Source: RDXT01 sp033765305 (GTDB lineage Bacteria > Bacteroidota > Bacteroidia > J057). Taken from it: DNA of 52,033 nucleotides. Location of the stretch: NCBI GenBank assembly GCA_033765305.1, contig JANRID010000045.1, positions 1 to 52,033 of the forward strand. Direction: 5' to 3'. Within the stretch, counting starts at the first letter, position 1. Each line of letters opens with the position of its first letter. The notes beneath the pieces are model-generated. The model searched no databases. It was given only the letters and a program-made list of their open reading frames with translations, and was not told the origin of the DNA. Below are positions 14,904 to 23,662 of this stretch, piece by piece. The position numbers were made by a program, and so were the translations under genes.

Positions 14904-16220
14904 ATGCTGCGCTCACGACTCGAAGGATTACTTGCCTGGGTACGCCGGCGGCAGGCCCTGCTGCTGTACCTGATCCTGCTGCCGCTGCTCGTCACGGCTG
15001 CGATGCGCTTCGGCGGCACCCGCCTCAACCGGATCTGGTCAGATGCGCGGATGTACTACGTGTACCTGCCGGCGACCTTCATCTACCAGTATCAGAACCT
15101 GCCGAAGCTGGAGGCAGGCCCCTACGACACCTATCCCGGCGCGAAGGGGGTATTTACCCGGAGCACCTACGGCGTGGCGCTGCTGCAGGCGCCGTTTTTT
15201 CTGGGCGCGCACCTGATCGCGCACGAGGGCTGGTTCCGCACGCGCGACGCGCCGAACGGGTTCACGATGATTTACAGCGATGCGCTGGTCTATTCGGCGG
15301 CGGCCTACGGCCTGCTGGGGATCTTCATCCTCTACGGCGTGCTGCGGAAGCGGTTTGCGCCACGCAGCGCCCTGCTGACCGTGCTGGCCATCGGCCTGGG
15401 CACCAACCTGTACTACTACACCCTGGTGGAGTCGGGCATGGCGCATGTGTACGGGTTTTTTCTGGCAGCATTGCTGCTGCGGCAGACCGACCGGCTCTAC
15501 GAGCAGCCGGACAGGCTGCGCTTCGCCCTGCTGGGGCTGGTGCTGGGCCTGCTGATCGTCATCCGCCCTACGAACGTGCTCATGGCCCTGTATCCGGCGC
15601 TCTACGAGGTCTATACCTGGGAGGATGTGCGGAAGCGGTTCCGCTTTTTGCTGCAGCATCTGCCGGGGGCCCTGCTGGGCATTGGCTGCGTGCTGCTGCC
15701 CTGGGTGCCGCAGCTGGTGTACTGGAAGCTCATCACAGGCCACTGGATCGTGTATTCCTACTCCTCCGGCGCCACATTCATCCACTGGAAGCATCCCAAG
15801 CTGCTGCGGGTGCTGTTTGATGTGCAGAACGGCCTGCTGATCTACAGTCCGGTGCTGTGGTACAGCATCGGCGGGCTGGGCGCGGCGGCCTGGAGCCGCC
15901 GGATCAGCGCACCGGCCGTCGGGGCGATGCTGGTGCTGGCCCTGCTGGCCTTCGGCAGCTGGCTGGCCTGGTGGTTTGGCGGGGCCTTCGGCTACCGCTC
16001 GATCGTGGATTTTCTGCCCTTCCTGGCCTTGGGCATGGCCTGCATGCTGGACCTGCTGGCCCGCACCCTGCAGCCCTGGCGCACCGTCTGGTATCTGCTG
16101 CTGGTCTTTCTGGCGTATTATTCGCTGCGGCTCACCTACCTGTACAGCGCGCCCTGGGACGGCGCCGCCTGGACCTGGGATGCTTTCGACGAGGTGCTGA
16201 AGCGGCTATTTCCGTGGTAA
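14904..16220 (+). CDS. Polytopic membrane protein, possible glycosyltransferase
   Basis: A 438-residue integral membrane protein with roughly ten hydrophobic segments. A first-loop acidic motif after the first transmembrane segment (RIWSDARMYYVYLPATFIY, with the SDA-type Asp), long aromatic-rich periplasmic loops and an RPTNVL motif inside the membrane region resemble GT-C glycosyltransferases, which move sugars from polyprenyl-phosphate donors. This is a fold-level resemblance only. No neighbouring polysaccharide genes support a specific product. A TATATTGC promoter lies just upstream. The stop is 77 bp before the exported protein gene, possibly cotranscribed. Confidence 0.7.
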   Translation: MLRSRLEGLLAWVRRRQALLLYLILLPLLVTAAMRFGGTRLNRIWSDARMYYVYLPATFIYQYQNLPKLEAGPYDTYPGAKGVFTRSTYGVALLQAPFFLGAHLIAHEGWFRTRDAPNGFTMIYSDALVYSAAAYGLLGIFILYGVLRKRFAPRSALLTVLAIGLGTNLYYYTLVESGMAHVYGFFLAALLLRQTDRLYEQPDRLRFALLGLVLGLLIVIRPTNVLMALYPALYEVYTWEDVRKRFRFLLQHLPGALLGIGCVLLPWVPQLVYWKLITGHWIVYSYSSGATFIHWKHPKLLRVLFDVQNGLLIYSPVLWYSIGGLGAAAWSRRISAPAVGAMLVLALLAFGSWLAWWFGGAFGYRSIVDFLPFLALGMACMLDLLARTLQPWRTVWYLLLVFLAYYSLRLTYLYSAPWDGAAWTWDAFDEVLKRLFPW

Positions 16221-16297
16221 GCCGCCTGCCGGGAAAACCGGAAAATCCCGTAGTATTGCACCGGACGGCGTTCTGCCTCCCAGTTACCCTCCTGCCT

Positions 16298-17032
16298 ATG
16301 CCCCGGACCCTTCTCCTCTCTGCCGCCCTGATCCTGAGCCTGCTGCGCCTGGCTGCGCAAAATCCGCCTGCGCCGGGCTTCGACCTGGCGGGCTCCGATC
16401 CCCGCGCCGTAGCCCTGGCCGATGCCGTGATGGAAGCCCAGGGCGGCCGCGCCGCCTGGGACCGGACCCGCTACCTGCAATGGCAGTTTTTCGGGCGGCG
16501 GATGCACACCTGGGACAAATACACCGGCGACGTCCGCATCGAATCCCCCGGCGACTCGATGCTGTACCTGCTGAATATCAATACCGTGAAAGGCCGAGTA
16601 TTTCAGCGCGGAACCGAACTCTCCGATCCGGACAGCCTGGCCAAATACCTCCGGCAGGGGCATTTTTTCTGGGTCAATGACAGCTACTGGCTGTTCATGC
16701 CCTTCAAGCTCAAGGACAGCGGCGTAACCCTGGCCTATGCCGGCGCCGACACCCTGGAGGGCCGCCCTGCGGAGGTGATCGAGCTGCAGTTCAAGGAAGT
16801 AGGCTTCACGCCGCAGAATAAATACCGGGTCTGGATCGACCGGGAGACGCAGCTGGTGAGCTACTGGGCGTACTACGCGCAGGCTGCCGACGCCGAGCCG
16901 CGGATTCAGAACCCCTGGACCGACTACCGCCGCTGCGGGGAGCTGATGCTCTCCGGCGGGCGCGGCGCACGGGGCCTGGACCGGATCGCGGTGCTGGAGC
17001 ACGTGCCGCCAGGCTGGTTCAGCGGGCAGTGA
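16298..17032 (+). CDS. Exported protein of unknown function, LolA/DUF6503-like
   Basis: A 244-residue protein with a signal peptide (residues 1 to about 20, ending RLAAQ). The mature part begins with a helix (ALADAVMEAQGGRAAWDRTRYLQWQFFGRRMHTWDK is written here only as positions 33-68), followed by many beta strands. Strands such as YRVWIDRETQLVSYWAYY are reminiscent of the curved sheet of LolA/RseB-like periplasmic proteins, but no functional residue can be named. It is probably periplasmic. Its stop is 12 bp from the convergent MutS-family gene, with no room for a separate terminator. Confidence 0.65.
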   Translation: MPRTLLLSAALILSLLRLAAQNPPAPGFDLAGSDPRAVALADAVMEAQGGRAAWDRTRYLQWQFFGRRMHTWDKYTGDVRIESPGDSMLYLLNINTVKGRVFQRGTELSDPDSLAKYLRQGHFFWVNDSYWLFMPFKLKDSGVTLAYAGADTLEGRPAEVIELQFKEVGFTPQNKYRVWIDRETQLVSYWAYYAQAADAEPRIQNPWTDYRRCGELMLSGGRGARGLDRIAVLEHVPPGWFSGQ

Positions 17033-17044
17033 GCGCCGCTGCGG

Positions 17045-18850
17045 TTACTCCATAATCCCCATCTGCCGCATCAGAAACACCGCGTTGAGCGTCTGCGACA
17101 CCCCGGGCCGCAGCCGGTAGTCGAAGGTGAGCGCATCCTCGCGGATGTCGATCTCGAAGCAGAGCGGCAGCACCTGGCCGGGAAATTCCCCCTCCAGCTC
17201 TGCCAGCACGAGGTCGTGCGTAGCGACCAGGCCCAGGGCGCCGCTGCGCGCCAGCTTGCGCACGAAGGCCATCGAGCCCGTCTGCTTGTCGCGGGAATTG
17301 GTGCCGCGCAGCATCTCGTCCACCAGCACGAAGGCCCTGCCTTCCTGCTCCAGCAGGTCGATGACCTGCCGCAGACGGCGGATTTCGGCGAAGAAATACG
17401 AGGCGTGATCGGCTAGCGAATCGCTGGCGCGCATGCTGGTAATCAGGGGCATCGGGGTAAACCGCATGGCCCGCGCGCAGACCGGCGCGCCCGCCTGCGC
17501 GAGCAGCAGGTTGACCCCGGCCGCGCGGAGGAAGGTGCTTTTGCCGGCCATATTGGCGCCGGTCACGATGCGGAGCTGCCCCGCCCCCTGCAGCAGGAGG
17601 CTGTTGGCCACGCGGCCTTCGGGCAGCAGCAGCGGATGCGCCAGATCCTCCGCCTCGAAGCAGGGTTCGCCTTCCAGCACCTCGGGCCAGGCATGGCCGG
17701 GAAAATGAAACGCGAAGCGCGCCAGGCTGGCGGTGGCGTCCCATTCGTCCAGGGCATCCAGCCAGCCGGGCACCGCGTCCCGGTGGGCCGCCTTCCAGCG
17801 CTCCAGCGCCAGGGCCTGCCGCAGGTCCCAGAGCGCGGCGCCGTTGAGCAGCAGCGCCGAGAAGGGGTTCAGCCGCTGGTCCAGGCGGTAGCCGAGGCTG
17901 CCCAGCAGGCCGATGGCCGCCGAGGCCGGCTCCGGGCCGCCTGTGAGGCGTTCCCGCAGGGCCGCCAGCCGGGGCGGAAGGTCCTGGGCCGCTTCGATCT
18001 CGGCCAGCAGGGCAGTGTAGGTGCGCAGCTGCGGCGAGCGGCGGCTCACGCCGGCGTGAATGGCGTTGACTGCCGGCAGGAAGGCCGCAGTCAGGCCCAG
18101 GCCGAGGAGGAAAAGCAGCGGCGGCAGCATCGTCAGCCAGGGGGAGAGGGGAAAGACCCAGCCCAGCACCGAGACGGCCAGCAGGATCGGCATGCCCTTG
18201 AATATCAGGGGCCAGACACCTGAAAGGGGCAGGCGGGCGGGCTGCGCCAGCCAGTGCAGGAGGCCGCTGCGGGTATCGGGCGCATCTTCGGTGCGGCGCC
18301 CCAGCGCCTCGAAGCGCAGCAGCAGTTCGGGCCGGGCGGCCAGGGCGCGCACGGCGTCCTGGGCTTCGCGGATCTCCGCCGCATGGCGGAAGCCGGTCTG
18401 CAGGCGCTGCGCCAGCCGTTCCGCGCCGCCTGCAACCGCCGGGCGGCTCAGGAACTGGTACAGCGAGCGCGGCCCGAAGAGGTCGAGGTCGGCGCTGAAG
18501 GGATGGGCCGGATCGGCCCAGGCGCTGCCGTCGGGGCCGGATCTGCGGTGCGTGCGCAGCATCTCCAGCTCCTGCGCGCAGAGGTCTGCCTGGATCTGGA
18601 GCAGCTCGCGGGCCGCTGCCACCTCGTTGTGCCGCCAGATGAGATAGAAAAAGAGGCCCAGGGCTGCCGCCGCGCCGGGCATGCCGGCCCAGAAATCGAT
18701 GCGGAAGAGGGCATAGGCTCCGGCGGCGCCCCCCGCGAAGACGGCGAGGCGCAGCCAGGAGAGCAGGTTATAGCGGCGGCTGAGGGCGGCATGCGCCCCC
18801 AGGCAGCGGGCGGCCTCGGCCTGGTACAGCTGCGCAGGACCGGAACTCAT
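17045..18850 (-). CDS. Membrane-anchored MutS-family ATPase
   Basis: A 601-residue protein with the C-terminal MutS/SMC-like ATPase. The Walker A is GANMAGKST at 431-439, followed by MRASD(S), a Walker B segment AFVLVDEMLRGTNSRDK and a VATHDL switch motif. The N-terminal half lacks the mismatch-recognition domain (no F-x-E motif). It has hydrophobic segments near residues 30-70 (LAVFAGGAAGAYALF, ALGLFFYLIW) and another pair near 215-260, so the protein is probably membrane-bound. It resembles a Bacteroidota-specific MutS branch with unknown function, not canonical MutS1 repair. Its ATG overlaps the stop of the SIS gene (ATGA), showing translational coupling. Confidence 0.85.
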   Translation of the reverse strand: MSSGPAQLYQAEAARCLGAHAALSRRYNLLSWLRLAVFAGGAAGAYALFRIDFWAGMPGAAAALGLFFYLIWRHNEVAAARELLQIQADLCAQELEMLRTHRRSGPDGSAWADPAHPFSADLDLFGPRSLYQFLSRPAVAGGAERLAQRLQTGFRHAAEIREAQDAVRALAARPELLLRFEALGRRTEDAPDTRSGLLHWLAQPARLPLSGVWPLIFKGMPILLAVSVLGWVFPLSPWLTMLPPLLFLLGLGLTAAFLPAVNAIHAGVSRRSPQLRTYTALLAEIEAAQDLPPRLAALRERLTGGPEPASAAIGLLGSLGYRLDQRLNPFSALLLNGAALWDLRQALALERWKAAHRDAVPGWLDALDEWDATASLARFAFHFPGHAWPEVLEGEPCFEAEDLAHPLLLPEGRVANSLLLQGAGQLRIVTGANMAGKSTFLRAAGVNLLLAQAGAPVCARAMRFTPMPLITSMRASDSLADHASYFFAEIRRLRQVIDLLEQEGRAFVLVDEMLRGTNSRDKQTGSMAFVRKLARSGALGLVATHDLVLAELEGEFPGQVLPLCFEIDIREDALTFDYRLRPGVSQTLNAVFLMRQMGIME

Positions 18851-19524
18851 AGGGCGCTGGGCTGGCTGGGGTCGAAGGGCTGGTTGCGGAAGAAGACATT
18901 GCGGCTGTCGGCGCAGTGCAGCTTCGCATCCAGGAAGGAATGGATGATGAACTGGTGCAGCGTCTCGACGATGCCGTAGGACCAGGAGGGCACGTAATAG
19001 TTGAGGTGGCCGAGGCTGCGGAGGGGGTTGTCGGGGCGGAATCCCGTGCAAGTGATCACGCGGGCGCCGGCGTCGAGGGCGGTGCGGGCGCCGCGGAGGA
19101 TATTTTCGGAGGTGCCGGAGCTGCTGATGCAGATGGCCAGGTCGCCGGGGCCGGCGAAGCGGGAGAGGGGCAGGGCAAAGACCTCCTCGTAGCCGCAGTC
19201 GTTGGAGATGCAGGTCAGGAGGGGGGCGTCGTGGAAGGCCATGGCCCGGAGGTTGCCGTTTTTGAGGAAATCCACCGCCAGATGGCCGGCTACGCCGGCG
19301 CTGCCGCCGTTGCCGATGATGAAGAGCTGGCCGCGCTCCGCTTCGAGGGTGCAGAGCCAGTCCTGCACGGTGGCGAGAGCCTCGGCGTAGGGCAGTTCGG
19401 CGCCTGCGGCGGCGCTCACGCGCACGCCTGCGAGCGCGCTGGTGAAGGCTTGCTGATAGGCCTCCCAGAAGGGGGCGGTCTCCTGGGTGAGGTATTGCTC
19501 CGCCCGGTCGATAAGGGTATGCAT
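18847..19524 (-). CDS. SIS-domain sugar isomerase (GmhA-like)
   Basis: A 225-residue SIS-domain protein similar in layout to GmhA/DiaA phosphosugar isomerases. The phosphate-binding motifs are GNGGSAGVAGHLAVDFLK (73-90 region) and ISSSGTSENI. An HQFIIHSFLD helix near the C-terminus resembles the GmhA active-site helix. The plausible reaction is isomerisation of sedoheptulose 7-phosphate to heptose 7-phosphate, but no other heptose genes are present here. It is cytoplasmic and the first gene of a two-gene unit with the MutS-family ATPase (4 bp ATGA overlap). Confidence 0.82.
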   Translation of the reverse strand: MHTLIDRAEQYLTQETAPFWEAYQQAFTSALAGVRVSAAAGAELPYAEALATVQDWLCTLEAERGQLFIIGNGGSAGVAGHLAVDFLKNGNLRAMAFHDAPLLTCISNDCGYEEVFALPLSRFAGPGDLAICISSSGTSENILRGARTALDAGARVITCTGFRPDNPLRSLGHLNYYVPSWSYGIVETLHQFIIHSFLDAKLHCADSRNVFFRNQPFDPSQPSAL

Positions 19525-19528
19525 CCGG

Positions 19529-19536
19529 CAAATATA
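19529..19536 (-). promoter_or_regulatory. -7 element abutting a start codon
   Basis: TATATTTG on the minus strand ends only 4 bp before the ATG at 19524. Transcription would start at or next to the initiation codon, giving a leaderless or nearly leaderless mRNA. Confidence 0.5.
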
Positions 19537-19590
19537 CGCAAGCGGCGCGGGAAAATGGGGCAGGGGAGGGGGGGGCTTATTGGGCTTGGT

Positions 19591-19849
19591 CTATCGAGTT
19601 CTGCCCCCTTCCGGCAGGATCAGCTCGATTCCATCCCGAAGCACCTGCTTGTACAGCCCCGACTGCTGGGATTGCTTCCAGCGGGTTTTGCTTTCGATCA
19701 CCGTTGTGATGATGGTCTCCTGTTCCAGCTCCAGGTCATACAGCAGCTCCCGCACGCGATCCGAACAGCATGACCCGCGTATCCCGGTCAATCTGCGCAG
19801 TGATGTGTTTGACCGCCAGGGGAATCCCTTCGACTGCTTGCTGCACCAT
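19591..19849 (-). pseudogene. Broken minimal nucleotidyltransferase (MNT-like) gene
   Basis: From the ATG at 19849 one frame reads an N-terminal helix leading to VMLFGSRA, the start of the GSxAxG motif of MNT/MntA-type nucleotidyltransferases. It then hits a stop a few codons later. A second frame, open from about 19791 to the TAG at 19591, continues with RELLYDLELEQETIITTVI and LYKQVLRDGIEL, the usual C-terminal part of the same family. The catalytic DxD region that should lie between is missing, so a frameshift plus an internal deletion inactivated the gene. MNT proteins are commonly the antitoxin partner of HEPN toxins. No HEPN gene is visible next to it. Confidence 0.7.
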
Positions 19850-20149
19850 AGAGGGCTATTGAGCGGGTAAAACAGCAGGAAATCCGCAGAATTTCAAGGC
19901 GTCCAGGACCTGGTCCCGGATAGGGCAGGGGGATGCTGATGCCATATCCGCGCAATATACGGAGATCCTGCCGCCTGGCCTGGGCTTCGCCGCACAGGCC
20001 ATCAGGCGGGGCCGGATAAACGGGTTGGAAAAGTCGCCGGACCATAGGAACTTCCGCCAAGGTTTGCTCCTTCCGCCGGGCAGATCCCGTCCGGGGCCTG
20101 GCCCCGCGGCTCCATGCACGGGAACCCTTCCGGCGGCCAGCCCTGGCAT
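19850..20149. other. Intergenic region without a supported gene
   Basis: Between the nucleotidyltransferase remnant and the AraC-type regulator I see no convincing coding region. Minus-strand frames stay open but carry no motif. The segment may be further eroded sequence; TATATTGC at about 19953-19960 on the minus strand is promoter-like and would point towards the remnant. Confidence 0.4.
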
Positions 20150-21061
20150 ATGGACATCATCACCCATCATACGATTTCAGATCTCTACCGCGCGCTGCGC
20201 CTGCCTGTCCGGGAGGGAGCAGCATTCGCAATTCACTTCAAACCTGATGTCTTCCGCGATATTCCGTTCAAATCGCCGGTATTCCGGGCAGAATACTTTT
20301 CCTTCGGCTTCATACACGCAGGTGCGGGCCGCTACACGATCGATGAGCACCCGTATTCCTTCGGCCCCCGGACGGTGTATGTGACCAATCCGGGCCATCT
20401 GAAGTCCTTCGAGATCGACAGCCTGGAAGATGCCTACATGATTACCGCGACGGAGCAATTCCTCCGGGAAACCGTGCATCCGGATATTTTCGACGAATTT
20501 CCCTTTCTGCTGGCGGAGGCTGCGCCCGCGCATGTGCTGGAGCAGGAGGTATTTGAGGGGCTGTACATGCTCGTCCGGCACATGTCGGATGAGTTCCGCA
20601 GAGACTCCGCATTCAAGCAGCAGATCCTGGGCAGCCTCCTGACGGCCCTGCTGCTGAAGCTGAAGGAAGCATGCTGGATGGACTACAACCCCATGCTGGA
20701 AGGAAGCCGGAATTCGCAGATTGTCAAGTCGTTCAGGCAAATGCTGGACGCGCATTTCAAGGCAGCCGTCGAAAACCGGCAAAGCCCCGGCAAGCTGCAG
20801 GCGCAGGAGCTGGGCGAAAAGCTGAATCTGCACCCCAATTATTTGAATTCCGTCATCAAGGCCAAAACCGGCCGGACGATCAACGAATGGATTGCGGCCA
20901 GGACCCTGTCGGCGGCCAAATCGCTCCTGCACGGCACCGGCCTGAGCGCGAAGGAAATCGCGTACCGCCTGGGGTTCAGCGAGCCGACCCATTTCATCCG
21001 GTTTTTCAAAAAACATCAGCACGCGACGCCCATCGCCTACCGGAAAAGCCGCATGCTTTGA
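20150..21061 (+). CDS. AraC-family transcriptional regulator
   Basis: A 303-residue regulator. An N-terminal cupin-like sensing domain (about residues 25-110, with FGFIHAGAGRYTIDEHPYSFGPRTVYVTNPG) is followed by a helical linker and a C-terminal AraC double helix-turn-helix (about 205-300): LGEKLNLHPNYLNSVIKAKTGRTINEWI, then AKEIAYRLGFSEPTHFIRFFKKH. I started at 20150 (MDIITHHTISDLY) rather than 20114 because it is a better match to family starts. It lies 81 bp upstream of the aldo/keto reductase in the same direction and may control it; this arrangement is common for AraC/AKR pairs, but the inducer is unknown. Confidence 0.88.
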   Translation: MDIITHHTISDLYRALRLPVREGAAFAIHFKPDVFRDIPFKSPVFRAEYFSFGFIHAGAGRYTIDEHPYSFGPRTVYVTNPGHLKSFEIDSLEDAYMITATEQFLRETVHPDIFDEFPFLLAEAAPAHVLEQEVFEGLYMLVRHMSDEFRRDSAFKQQILGSLLTALLLKLKEACWMDYNPMLEGSRNSQIVKSFRQMLDAHFKAAVENRQSPGKLQAQELGEKLNLHPNYLNSVIKAKTGRTINEWIAARTLSAAKSLLHGTGLSAKEIAYRLGFSEPTHFIRFFKKHQHATPIAYRKSRML

Positions 21062-21142
21062 AATGGGTTGCCTCTCCTTTGAGAATGGTCATCCCATTGA
21101 GCCCGCATCCGCAGATCTTCACAGCATCAATGCAATGAAACG

Positions 21143-22093
21143 ATGAAACAGGTTACGCTGGGATCACAAGGCCTGCAGGTGGCTGCAGTCGGCCTGGGCT
21201 GCATGGGAATGTCGGATTTTTACGGCAATTCCTCCGAAGCGGAGAACCTCCGGGTCCTCGACCGGGCTGCGGAGCTGGGATGCACCTTCTGGGACACGGC
21301 GGACATGTACGGCCCCTTTACGAATGAACTCCTGCTCTCGAAAGCCCTCAGGGGCCGCCGCGGCCGGATCACGCTGGCGACCAAATTTGGCGTCGCCCGC
21401 GGCGAAGACGGCAGCTGGCACGGCATCAAAGGCGATGCGGCCTATGTGCAGGCGGCCTGCGACGCTTCGCTGAAACGCCTGGGCACCGACTACATCGACC
21501 TGTACTACCAGCACCGGGTAGATCCCAAAACCCCGATCGAGGAAACCGTCGGCGCCATGGCCGAGCTGGTGAAAGCGGGGAAGGTGCGCTGCATCGGCCT
21601 GTCCGAAGCGGACGCCGATACCATCGCCCGCGCCCATCAGGTCCATCCCGTCAGCGCGCTCCAGAGCGAGTATTCCCTGTGGTCGCGGGAAGCCGAGGCC
21701 GTGCTGCCGGTGCTGCGGCGGCTCGGCCTCGGATTTGTGGCCTACAGCCCCCTGGGGCGGGGATTTCTGTCCGGCGCCATCCGGTCGCGGAGCGACCTGC
21801 AGCCGGGCGACTGGCGGCTGGAGAATCCGCGGTTCAGCGAGGACGCAATTGCCAGAAACAGCCGCCTGGCCGGCACGGTAGCGGAAATTGCCGCTGAAAT
21901 CGGCGCTACGCCCGCCCAGACGGCGCTGGCATGGCTGCTTTCCCGCGCGATTCCGCTTGCAGTGATTCCCGGAACCCGGCAAATCGGGCGTCTGGAGGAA
22001 AACTGGGCTGCTCAGGAGATCGTGCTGGATGCCGGGCACCTGGCCCGCCTCGAATCCCTCATCGACGAAGGGGTGGCCGGCAGCCGCTACTGA
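21143..22093 (+). CDS. Aldo/keto reductase (AKR13-like)
   Basis: A 316-residue NADPH-dependent oxidoreductase. The catalytic tetrad is complete: D51, Y56, K81 and H124 (FWDTADMYG, ATKFG, YYQHRVD). The N-terminal motif GLGCMGMSDFYG and the H-R-V-D loop are typical of the AKR13/YhdN-like group, which reduces aldehydes and ketones. The C-terminal IPGTRQIGRLEENW segment binds the adenosine 2'-phosphate. Cytoplasmic. It follows the AraC regulator, so inducible expression is plausible. It is convergent with the alpha/beta hydrolase, 20 bp apart. Confidence 0.92.
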   Translation: MKQVTLGSQGLQVAAVGLGCMGMSDFYGNSSEAENLRVLDRAAELGCTFWDTADMYGPFTNELLLSKALRGRRGRITLATKFGVARGEDGSWHGIKGDAAYVQAACDASLKRLGTDYIDLYYQHRVDPKTPIEETVGAMAELVKAGKVRCIGLSEADADTIARAHQVHPVSALQSEYSLWSREAEAVLPVLRRLGLGFVAYSPLGRGFLSGAIRSRSDLQPGDWRLENPRFSEDAIARNSRLAGTVAEIAAEIGATPAQTALAWLLSRAIPLAVIPGTRQIGRLEENWAAQEIVLDAGHLARLESLIDEGVAGSRY

Positions 22094-22113
22094 TCCGGAC
22101 GCCGGCTGCTCCG

Positions 22114-22965
22114 TCAGCGGCTGCCGGCGGCCTCCAGCAGTTGCGCCAGCATCCGGGCCACGGCGTCGGGCGCTTCGAGCGGGCTGATATGCCCGCCCGG
22201 CACGGTCCAGGCCTGCGCGACAGGCGGCAGCCCGGCATAGTCCTCCTCGCCGGCGACTGCCAGCACCGGCATCGGCAGCCCGGCAGCCAGCTGCGCTGCG
22301 TCTTCCGCCTCCAGCCTGACAGCACGGTCGGTATGCCGGATGTCGCGGCCCGAAAGGCGGCTCATCGGCACGAGGAGCTGATCCATCAGCTCCGGCTGCC
22401 GGGCCAGGCTGTGCGGGCTCATCAGCGATGCGGCGGCTTGCCGCATGTAGAATTTCCTGAATACCAGGGCCATATGCTGCAGGCGGATAGCCCGCTTCGC
22501 CCCGGCGTCCAGCGCCCGGAACGGCATGTTGCACAGGCCTGCGGCGGCAAACCGCGCAGGCTGCAGGGCAGCCGCCCGCACAATCGTCATGCTGCCCCAG
22601 GAATGGCCTGCGGCAATGACCCGCTCCAGCCCCAGGCTGTCCAGCACGTCCAGCAGCATGCCTGCGCAGTCGTTCAGCGTCCAGCCGGGCATGATGCCCT
22701 CCCGGCTCTGCCCGTGCAGCGGCATGTCGATGGCAATCAGGGTCCGGCCGCTGATCCGGGCCATCTGGCCATCCCAGAGGCGGTGGTCGAAATACACGCC
22801 ATGCAGGAACACGACAGGCAGCAGGCCGCTGCTGCCGGCCTGCTGATAGACAGCTACCGGTCCGAGCCGGGTGCGGATAAAGGAAGGTTCCATGCTGGTC
22901 CGGGGCTGGGCCTGTACGGCAGCCGGGACGGCGGCCAGCAGGCAGATGAGAAGTTTGAGGCGCAT
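22114..22965 (-). CDS. Exported alpha/beta hydrolase
   Basis: A 283-residue alpha/beta-fold hydrolase with a signal peptide (MRLKLLICLLAAVPAAVQAQ, residues 1-20), so it is periplasmic or secreted. The oxyanion turn is LHG (54-56), the nucleophile elbow GHSWG (S122), and the catalytic His lies in GGHISPLE near the C-terminus. The acid is probably in AGEEDYAG. The substrate is unknown; esterase or lactonase activity would fit. I chose the Met at 22965 because it starts the signal peptide; an upstream Met at 23037 would bury it. It follows the Crp-like regulator in the same direction (75 bp). Confidence 0.85.
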   Translation of the reverse strand: MRLKLLICLLAAVPAAVQAQPRTSMEPSFIRTRLGPVAVYQQAGSSGLLPVVFLHGVYFDHRLWDGQMARISGRTLIAIDMPLHGQSREGIMPGWTLNDCAGMLLDVLDSLGLERVIAAGHSWGSMTIVRAAALQPARFAAAGLCNMPFRALDAGAKRAIRLQHMALVFRKFYMRQAAASLMSPHSLARQPELMDQLLVPMSRLSGRDIRHTDRAVRLEAEDAAQLAAGLPMPVLAVAGEEDYAGLPPVAQAWTVPGGHISPLEAPDAVARMLAQLLEAAGSR

Positions 22966-23040
22966 CGCGGGTCTGTACGGCGGTGAAGGGCAAAATTGGC
23001 GCCTGCCGCCCAGGCATGCCTGACGCAAATGCGCCAAAAA

Positions 23041-23631
23041 TCAGGACCGCGCCAGTTTCTGGCGGATCCGGGTGAGGGTCTGGCGCTCGATCCCCAGATA
23101 GCTGCACAGGTGGGAAAGCGAGATGCGGCTGAAAATCTCCGGGTATTGGGCGATGAAACCCAGGTAGCGCGCCTCCGCTGTCTGAAACAGAAAGCTCTCG
23201 ATCCGGGCCTGCTGCGCCTGCAGCACTGCCTCCGCCATCAGCCGCCCGTACTGCTCGAACTGCGGAAAGGCCTCGTACGCCCATTGCATGGCGTGGTACG
23301 GCAGGCCGACCATCGTGACCGGCTCCAGGCACTGGAATGCATACTTGCTGGGCTGCCGGGCAATAAACGCACTGTAATGCACCGCGTAGTCTTGCTCCGC
23401 ATAAAAGCGGACCGTCCGGGCGGTGCCGTCCTGATCGAGGTAATAGGACCGGACCAGCCCCCGGACCACAAATCCGGCTTCCTCCTGCACCTGCCCCGGC
23501 TGAATGTAGATCTCGTGCCTCCGCCGTTCCGATACGGTCAGCCGCCCGGCCAGCGCGTCAAGCGCTGCCGCGCTCAGCTTGGGGCAGACTGTGCGTACCG
23601 CGTCGAGGTAGATGCCGATGGCTGCATGCAT
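23041..23631 (-). CDS. Crp/Fnr-family transcriptional regulator
   Basis: A 196-residue regulator with an N-terminal cyclic-nucleotide-binding-like beta roll (residues about 25-115; RRRHEIYIQPGQVQEEAGFVVRGLV is at 36-60) and a C-terminal helix-turn-helix (ISLSHLCSYLGIERQTLTRIRQKL region). This is the short Bacteroidota type in which the cAMP-binding Arg/Glu motif is not conserved, so a ligand cannot be assumed. There are no Fe-S cysteines as in FNR. It lies between YceI (31 bp upstream) and the hydrolase (75 bp downstream), all on one strand, and may regulate them. Confidence 0.87.
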   Translation of the reverse strand: MHAAIGIYLDAVRTVCPKLSAAALDALAGRLTVSERRRHEIYIQPGQVQEEAGFVVRGLVRSYYLDQDGTARTVRFYAEQDYAVHYSAFIARQPSKYAFQCLEPVTMVGLPYHAMQWAYEAFPQFEQYGRLMAEAVLQAQQARIESFLFQTAEARYLGFIAQYPEIFSRISLSHLCSYLGIERQTLTRIRQKLARS

Positions 23632-23662
23632 GGCAGAGAGCGGATCGGGGCATCCGGAAGCC

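Noticed and set aside
17045..19531. Extended 828-residue version of the MutS-like protein starting at 19531
   Set aside because: The extra part is the SIS gene read in the wrong frame (Arg/Pro-rich), and an ATG with an ATGA overlap exists at 18850.
21164..23332. 722-residue minus-strand frame across three genes
   Set aside because: It runs opposite the aldo/keto reductase and out of frame through the hydrolase and the Crp-like gene; there are no motifs.
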